NCBI GenBank assembly: GCA_024239055.1
Contig: JANBVJ010000013.1
Span: forward strand, 1 to 8,295
DNA length: 8,295 nucleotides
Direction: 5' to 3'
Source: Patescibacteria group bacterium
GTDB lineage: Bacteria; Patescibacteria; Paceibacteria; Paceibacterales; UBA10102
The number at the start of each line of letters is the position of its first letter. Position 1 is the first letter of the stretch. The translations under genes and the position numbers were made by a program. Positions 5,401-8,295 of this stretch are shown here, in pieces. The notes under the pieces are model-generated. The model worked only from the letters and a program-made list of their open reading frames with translations. It made no database searches and was not told where the DNA came from.

Positions 5401-7502
5401 ATCAGGGATGTTGATGTTGTTCCAGATGCAACTTCTAATTCATGACCAGGACTACTCGTCCCAATTCCTACATCCCCTCCAAAATATCCTGTTCCATTTA
5501 CATTCAAACTTGTTCCAAAAAATCCGCTTCTCCACCTCAAACTAGCAGAGCCCAAATCAAAAGTATTGTCAAAACCCGCAGCAGGAAGAAGCGAACCATT
5601 TATATTGAGGTCACTCACGTTTAATCCAATTATATCATACACATAAATAGTTTGTGCGAAAATATCTCCTCCATCAATTGTAACTCCACCATCTTGCCAA
5701 CTGCCATCAATATTCAGGCTTCCTGTTATATTAAAATTGCCGATCAATGATTTATTTAATGGTGCGAAAAAGGTTGAATCATAGCCATCTAAAAAAGAGG
5801 AATCATTTACATTTAAATCTGCTTCACCATCTAAAGTCCCATAATATAATGTTCCTGTAATATTTGCATCTCCAATTACATTCAAGGTGTTTTGAGGGGT
5901 TGAGGTATTGATTCCTACGTTTTCATTTTCATCAACAACAAAAACATCTCCATCAACAGCATTAGATAATCCAAAATATCCTGAAGTATCTTTCCCATTA
6001 ACCTCTAGTTTAAATGCAGGGGCGGCATCATTTACTCCTACAGACCCATCTTTAACAATAGTTAAAGCATTTAGAACATCTGTTGTCCCAAGAATTAATC
6101 TTCCATCAGTTCCCCTGCTTTGCAATCGCATAATTCCTACTTCATTATAAATAGTCATACCAACAGCATCATGCCCAATTGAAGATAATTGGGTAGTACC
6201 ATTAAAAAGAGCAATTTGCGAGCCCTGACCCCCTGTTCCAAATAAATCAAATCTCCTTTTACTTTCTAAAGTCATATCCCCATCTGATTGAGGAAATATT
6301 TTGCCAAAATTACTAGAATCATAAGTAAGTTTAATACCTGTAGTTCCATTAACTTCCAATTTACTTCCTGGACTACTCGTCCCAATTCCTACTTTATCAT
6401 TATTTGAATCAACAAAGAGAACATTATTATCAACACTAAAGTTTGCTGTAACATTTGCATCTCCAAGAACATTTAAGGTGTTTTGTGGGGTTGCAGTTCC
6501 AATTCCTACATCTCCGTCAGCATCAATTGTAAAATATCTATCTACCTCATTCCAATTAGCAACAAACATTATATCTGCTGTTTGCCCATTTGCAGACCTT
6601 ATCCTTAACGCACTCTTACCAGATATTAAATTTTGTAAAGTTAATACATTATCATTAAACGATAACTTCTGAGCTAACCATGTGGCTCCTCCTTGAATAT
6701 TGCCGAATGTTCCTACTGAAAATAGTTCAGTACCTTCAGAACCAAATTTATCAACAAATATTGCATTTGTAGAAGCATCATTTCTAATACTTAAAAATGC
6801 TGAAGGACTCGCAGTTCCAATTCCTACTCTACCCAAATTAGAATCAACAAACAAAGTATCTGTGCCCACACTCAAATTCCCCCCAACAGTCAAATTGTTG
6901 GAGACATCCAAATCTGTAACAAATAAACCAGTTATTCTACTAACTAGACTACCAAGATAACTGAAAAATCCATAATCTGCAGTGATATTATAGTCTGGCA
7001 TAGTAAGGTTAGTATCAACTTCAACCTCGCTCAAATTAACATCTGTTGCCCTAAAAGCATATGGCACCCGCGCAAGTTTTGAATTATTTATCAGAGTCCC
7101 ATCCCTGTAATAACACAACCAATACTGTATATCATAATCCAGAGTAACAGCTGGAAGATAATATGAAATTATACCTCTCGAGTCTGTTGTCAGAGATGTT
7201 AAATTTGAATAAACAACAGGAGAACATGTTGAACTTGTGGAAATATTAAACGCAAATGCGAAAGTTCCTGTTTGTATAGTTCCGTTTGAATAAGTTGTCT
7301 GAATATTCAAATGCAGATCATCTGTTATTGCTGCTGAAATAAAACTGGAAATCAGGATTAATATTAATGCTAAGGACAAACTAACTAAGATTTTTTTGCC
7401 TTTATTCTTTTTTTTAATTTTCTTTTTATGTTTTTTAGCGGGATATCTTTTGAACTCTATCTTTTTCTTTCTAGCTGTAAGAAACCATACACTACCTGAC
7501 AT
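1917..7502 (-). CDS. Giant trimeric-fibre-like surface protein with C-terminal Peptidase_S74 self-cleaving chaperone
   Basis: 1861 residues. The N-terminus (11-37) holds 17 Lys/Arg and is followed by a hydrophobic helix (38-58) ending SAA, so it is either a cleaved signal peptide or a membrane anchor. Residues 60-155 form a beta-rich domain ending ARVPYAFRA, a boundary also common in bacterial S74 proteins. From 226 to 1653 the body carries 14 VGIGT-x-x-P motifs, usually followed by LEV-N-G, the signature of long beta-rich phage-fibre and adhesin stalks. The interval 1274-1525 lacks the motif, starts with YHAGND and is Ala/Asp/Thr-rich. The C-terminus (1695-1861) is an intramolecular chaperone: SSSKFKENI, ARPVSFIDK and IGYIAEEFEE precede a coiled coil. 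Ser1695 and Lys1700 fit the SxxxxK dyad that cuts the chaperone off after trimer assembly. With an export signal and no phage genes nearby, a cell-surface fibre or adhesin is the best inference. The ligand is unknown. Confidence 0.85.
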   Translation of the reverse strand: MSGSVWFLTARKKKIEFKRYPAKKHKKKIKKKNKGKKILVSLSLALILILISSFISAAITDDLHLNIQTTYSNGTIQTGTFAFAFNISTSSTCSPVVYSNLTSLTTDSRGIISYYLPAVTLDYDIQYWLCYYRDGTLINNSKLARVPYAFRATDVNLSEVEVDTNLTMPDYNITADYGFFSYLGSLVSRITGLFVTDLDVSNNLTVGGNLSVGTDTLFVDSNLGRVGIGTASPSAFLSIRNDASTNAIFVDKFGSEGTELFSVGTFGNIQGGATWLAQKLSFNDNVLTLQNLISGKSALRIRSANGQTADIMFVANWNEVDRYFTIDADGDVGIGTATPQNTLNVLGDANVTANFSVDNNVLFVDSNNDKVGIGTSSPGSKLEVNGTTGIKLTYDSSNFGKIFPQSDGDMTLESKRRFDLFGTGGQGSQIALFNGTTQLSSIGHDAVGMTIYNEVGIMRLQSRGTDGRLILGTTDVLNALTIVKDGSVGVNDAAPAFKLEVNGKDTSGYFGLSNAVDGDVFVVDENENVGINTSTPQNTLNVIGDANITGTLYYGTLDGEADLNVNDSSFLDGYDSTFFAPLNKSLIGNFNITGSLNIDGSWQDGGVTIDGGDIFAQTIYVYDIIGLNVSDLNINGSLLPAAGFDNTFDLGSASLRWRSGFFGTSLNVNGTGYFGGDVGIGTSSPGHELEVASGTTSTSLMINADGYTPDRTLTLTSGISQEITGTNSLFLRPAGAIVFDPQDDRVLLGDTGDNVDLLVRDGGVCIDDFDCTAPADGNLIVSGQVGIGMTSPDTTLHIHEGSSAANFLKITNTGTGEGATDGFIIGIGADETAQIWQYENLDMLFGTNNVEKMRIEAGGNVGIGTTGPNSTLEVINGTTQGGFMVSSDSQGAGDLFIVDESGRVGIGTSSPDEVLEIVGSAKLTASTSGQVNLTFGIDGTDFQWIEYDDSTGDLVFKSNTGTRDVVFNQGNVGIGTSSPGYPLEVNGQADVDILSIGSNHLKFYEQTTDILGYTPTNANKAGTIRMFASGNSGSFLQLFSTNYGADTTNFETFQLRFPYAGDAILTVGKGGTGTYRDLGFETGGTRRMTIDTSGNVGIGTSSPSNKLQVEFSGDNGLRINGTDSHASLYIDSGGASFGNYIRFSQAGTNKYWINGETDGDLAFRPLAGTAAVTFTEAGDVGIGTGSPAALLHTNTSGQNYLKVETTGAASQAALQLKTGTANADWITYIPGSSTELRFYRGTDRMVLDASGNLQFDGTLTVSGASGTIAGSTIYHAGNDPLDTIAEWDTLCTDCVGNDDIGPNAVDLTSDALSTAYAGVGIGGGGTAALSFAAADVDGTCLTGSGTTLSVTADCIDDAQVAANALDATSLAANSVAASEFNEGDATLENEIEAMIFDSDAQSVPGVWTWGSGVNLQFADAGTYIDGTTAVITIDGDDFVQINADNAITLNAVATTITGIGVVNGLLEAERTTDATGTAGTGAAEFGGTLRIDGNEIITNTGMLMALQNDNNGDLQVDAGTIFVDASLNLVGIGMTEPDVKLDVALGSNTDGIRLRGSDETNQIVDMFIGTQGAFIIDLTVGTETNKYISLRPKSPTHGFIIRESDGTGIITYANFYVVDAADDYLSINVNSAVDGDALIVTAANEVGIGTSNPTAKLEVAGTFKTSSTVHLTGIGETSSGVYMRWFNGGVYRLSSSSKFKENITDLEEDYYKILDARPVSFIDKTTKERQIGYIAEEFEELELNNIVNYDINGTVVGLEYDKVALYLKEIVKDHEEKISEQQNKTEQQQSNISQLKLENEQIKTELEDIKKQIEEIKENGVIVNNNTENDSKTIDEEVNNDSELVEDSSFNLFKAIMSLFQ
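2935..3683 (-). other. Motif-free Ala/Asp/Thr-rich segment within the fibre (starts at YHAGND)
   Basis: This codes for about residues 1274-1523, inside the 350-residue interval between VGIGT motifs 12 (Val1180) and 13 (Val1530). It opens with YHAGND, a phrase common in phage tail fibres, and continues with Ala/Asp-rich stretches such as NALDATSLAANSVAASEFNE. It holds four cysteines (1291, 1294, 1340, 1354). Fewer Lys and Ile and a visibly higher G/C content set it apart from the flanking stalk. It reads like a fibre module acquired separately, but that is inference. Confidence 0.5.
5860..5918 (-). repeat. Internal duplication in the fibre gene, copy 1 (TPQNTLNVIGDANIT)
   Basis: This segment codes for VGINTSTPQNTLNVIGDAN. 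It matches the segment at 6451-6510 both in protein (VGIGTATPQNTLNVLGDAN) and over long runs of DNA, including TTTGCATCTCCAA and AAGGTGTTTTG. It extends beyond the general VGIGT motif, so it looks like duplication of one stalk unit. Confidence 0.55.
6451..6510 (-). repeat. Internal duplication in the fibre gene, copy 2 (TPQNTLNVLGDANVT)
   Basis: Partner of the segment at 5860-5918. The two copies lie in the same orientation about 590 bp apart and could recombine to delete or expand stalk units without shifting the frame, if the distance is a multiple of three. The similarity is seen in the sequence; the recombination is inferred. Confidence 0.55.
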
Positions 7503-7524
7503 AAATATAAGAAATTGAAACTAA

Positions 7525-7533
7525 TGATAAAAA
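7525..7533 (-). promoter_or_regulatory. Possible TATA-like box for the giant fibre gene
   Basis: The minus strand reads TTTTTATCA, centred about 27 nt upstream of the ATG at 7502, the right distance for a leaderless archaeal transcript. The match to the consensus is weak. No Shine-Dalgarno sequence precedes the ATG. Confidence 0.3.
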
Positions 7534-7700
7534 TTGAGGACTATTATGGGGCTAAAAACAGGTATTTTAGGACTAAAAGCGTTTTCGTGAGTTATCTTAC
7601 AATGATTTGAGAGTAAGTAAAAAGAAGAAACTACAAGTACCGTCGGTAAAAGATAGTAAAAAAAGGTGTAGGGAAACCAAAAAAACAGTAGGAAAAAGAT

Positions 7701-7708
7701 TTATAAAA
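7701..7708 (+). promoter_or_regulatory. TATA box for the right-hand RHH/toxin-like operon
   Basis: The sequence TTATAAAA, preceded by the purine-rich GGAAAAAGA (a BRE-like context), sits about 40 nt upstream of the ATG at 7745. It predicts a start site near 7728-7731 and a short leader of about 15 nt that still includes a ribosome binding site. Its place inside the longer open frame argues that the frame upstream of 7745 is not translated. The 7503-7744 spacer otherwise shows only A-rich sequence. Confidence 0.5.
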
Positions 7709-7737
7709 TACAGATTCCAATATTATAGTGTAAAAAA

Positions 7738-7741
7738 GAGG
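7738..7741 (+). promoter_or_regulatory. Shine-Dalgarno-like GAGG that selects the start at 7745
   Basis: GAGG lies three bases before the ATG at 7745, a close but usable spacing. With the TATA box upstream it favours this internal ATG over the one at 7607. Confidence 0.4.
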
Positions 7742-7744
7742 AAA

Positions 7745-7936
7745 ATGAAGCAACCTGTTAAAATCTATCTAGATTCTGAAACAAAAAAGAAACTAATACA
7801 AAAAGCAAACGAAACTGGCTTTTATGGCAGAGGTGAACTCACAAAATTTATTGAAAAAATCGCTGTGGAAGACATATGTTTTTTAGATGAAAACTTAAGA
7901 AAAATGCTTAAGGCATTATTCCCGGGTAAAGATTAA
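7745..7936 (+). CDS. Small ribbon-helix-helix-like protein, probable antitoxin or regulator
   Basis: This 63-residue protein has a layout like ribbon-helix-helix (CopG-type) DNA-binding proteins: a short strand PVKIYL (4-9), helix A from DSETKKKLIQKANE (10-23), a glycine-rich turn GFYGRG (25-30) and helix B from ELTKFIEKIA (31-40). The C-terminal stretch, ICFLDENLRKMLKAL (44-58), could contact a partner. Such proteins act as dimeric repressors and often as antitoxins. The open frame extends back to an ATG at 7607, but the added 46 residues are a Lys/Arg-rich, low-complexity run. A TATA box and a GAGG lie within that run, so I start at 7745. The next gene begins two bases after the stop, indicating co-transcription with the toxin-like gene. 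The exact family is uncertain. Confidence 0.7.
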   Translation: MKQPVKIYLDSETKKKLIQKANETGFYGRGELTKFIEKIAVEDICFLDENLRKMLKALFPGKD

Positions 7937-7938
7937 GA

Positions 7939-8223
7939 ATGAATTATATTTTCGAAATAGTTGATAAAACAGGGAGAAGAATACATTTAACAGAAGAACA
8001 ATGGAAACATATAAAGAGAGATCATCCTGAAATTAGAGAAGATTAAATAAAATTAACACTTCGTAATCCGATAAAAATAAGAAATCAAGAAAAAAACAAG
8101 CATTTTTATTATCAATATCTTAAATACAAGAAACTGCCGTTTAGATTTCTTCGTGTTATAGTTAAGTATTTAAATGGACGGGGTTTTGTAATAACCACTT
8201 ACTTTGTTAAAAATATAACATAA
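7939..8223 (+). pseudogene. Toxin-like nuclease gene (PBECR-type resemblance) interrupted by an in-frame TAA
   Basis: Codons 1-35 read MNYIFEIVDKTGRRIHLTEE, then QWKHIKRDHPEIRED, and stop at TAA 8044-8046. The same frame then runs on without interruption for 58 more codons: IKLTLRNPIKIRNQ, HFYYQYLKYKKLPFRFLRV, IVKYLNGRGFVITTYFVKNIT, ending TAA 8221-8223. Together they give one coherent domain of about 94 residues resembling small proteins with the pattern DKTGRxIxLTxExWxHIxxxHPE and a C-terminal GFVITxYxxxxI. I associate these with PBECR-type (barnase/EndoU/ColE5/RelE-like) nucleases. No in-frame ATG, GTG or TTG follows the stop to restart translation. A single base change (for example from GAA or CAA) explains the stop, so the gene is probably a recent nonsense pseudogene, unless this is a sequencing error. 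It lies between an RHH-like gene (2 nt gap) and a DUF2283-like gene. Confidence 0.7.
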
Positions 8224-8228
8224 AATGG

Positions 8229-8234
8229 AAGGAG
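8229..8234 (+). promoter_or_regulatory. Shine-Dalgarno-like AAGGAG before the DUF2283-like gene
   Basis: AAGGAG lies two bases before the ATG at 8237, unusually close. It nevertheless supports this ATG over the upstream in-frame ATG at 8225, which has no such element. Confidence 0.35.
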
Positions 8235-8236
8235 AA

Positions 8237-8295
8237 ATGAGAATCTATTATGATGAAGAGGGTGATTATCTTACTATCTTTATCGGAGATTCTAA
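8237..8295 (+). CDS. DUF2283-like protein, N-terminal fragment cut by the window edge
   Basis: The visible part, MRIYYDEEGDYLTIFIGDS, matches the opening of DUF2283 proteins (M-K/R-I-x-Y-D-x-E-x-D-x-L-x-I). These are small proteins of unknown function often encoded beside small toxin-like genes. The gene runs off the right edge after about 19 residues. The ATG at 8237 aligns with the family start and has AAGGAG before it. An in-frame ATG at 8225, one base after the pseudogene's last codon, would add MEGE. Close spacing behind the interrupted toxin-like gene suggests a three-gene cassette in which this protein may be the toxin's partner; that pairing is inference. Start and length remain uncertain because the rest is outside the window. 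Confidence 0.65.
   Translation, partial: MRIYYDEEGDYLTIFIGDS

Larger units (their letters stand above)
2546..6827 (-). repeat. Array of 14 degenerate VGIGT-x-x-P coding repeats in the fibre stalk
   Basis: The motif recurs 14 times, from Val226 (codon 6825-6827) to Val1646 (codon 2565-2567). Variants include VGIGTSSP, VGIGTATP, VGIGMTSP, VGINTSTP and the decayed VGVNDAAP. Spacing is irregular, from about 40 to about 350 residues. Several copies are nearly identical in DNA, for example 4195-4217, 4567-4589, 5449-5471 and 6370-6392, which agree at all or all but one of 23 positions. In related proteins this motif marks the start of each beta-structured stalk unit. The similarity in DNA suggests recent spread of copies within the gene. 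Confidence 0.75.

Noticed and set aside
2546..6827. Regularly recurring 23-nt sequences suggestive of a CRISPR array
   Set aside because: The repeats are in frame, code for VGIGT-x-x-P, and have widely varying spacing within one open reading frame.
1942..6960. Plus-strand open frames opposite the fibre gene
   Set aside because: They lie wholly inside the long minus-strand gene, have no family features, and read as antisense of its repeats and Lys/Glu-rich coil.
1917..7502. Interpretation as a prophage tail fibre
   Set aside because: No phage structural or integration genes are in the window, and the protein has a signal/anchor helix. It remains possible if viral genes lie outside.
7607..7744. 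N-terminal extension of the RHH-like gene from an ATG at 7607
   Set aside because: The added residues are low-complexity Lys/Arg-rich translation of A-rich DNA. A TATA box and a Shine-Dalgarno-like element lie inside it, and the protein core begins at 7745.
8044..8046. Recoding of TAA as a sense codon in this organism
   Set aside because: TAA ends other genes here (the surface protein at 92, vapB at 1626, the RHH-like gene at 7934), so a local nonsense mutation or sequencing error is simpler.

Overview
This AT-rich window most likely comes from an archaeon, probably one of the small-genome DPANN lineages (Woesearchaeota/Pacearchaeota-like). That placement is inferred from four things. TATA-like boxes are centred about 25-27 nt upstream of several start codons, which implies leaderless transcripts. 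The proteins are rich in Ile, Lys and Asn. A secreted, C-terminally anchored Ig-like protein of archaeal type is present. Small VapBC-type toxin-antitoxin (TA) genes are also present. No rRNA, tRNA, CRISPR array or insertion sequence is visible.

Layout on the minus strand, read from right to left: a 1861-residue fibre-like surface protein (1917-7502); a VapB (AbrB-fold)/VapC (PIN-domain) pair (1850-1262); a 362-residue membrane-anchored, Cys-rich and Ig-like surface protein (1180-92); and the first 18 codons of another VapB-like antitoxin running off the left edge (54-1). Each unit (the fibre, vapBC, the surface protein and the partial antitoxin) appears to have its own promoter. On the plus strand, diverging from the fibre gene, are a 63-residue ribbon-helix-helix-like protein (7745-7936), a nuclease-toxin-like gene interrupted by an in-frame TAA (7939-8223), and the start of a DUF2283-like gene (8237 to the right edge).

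The standout is the giant protein. It begins with a very basic N-terminus and a signal/anchor helix. A long body follows with 14 copies of the VGIGT-x-x-P motif that is common in trimeric phage fibres and adhesins. It ends in a Peptidase_S74 intramolecular chaperone domain with a recognisable Ser-x4-Lys self-cleavage dyad, a coiled coil and an unusual acidic tail. The simplest reading is a self-maturing trimeric surface fibre of the archaeal cell. No phage structural genes lie beside it. The second surface protein may share the cell envelope with it, but no direct link can be shown.

The rest of the window is small regulatory and toxin-antitoxin genes. Two complete or nearly complete modules and one partial one flank the two surface genes, which suggests an accessory, gene-exchange-prone region. 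One toxin-like gene carries a nonsense codon. No intergenic stretch exceeds 300 bases; the largest (7503-7744) holds the divergent promoters.
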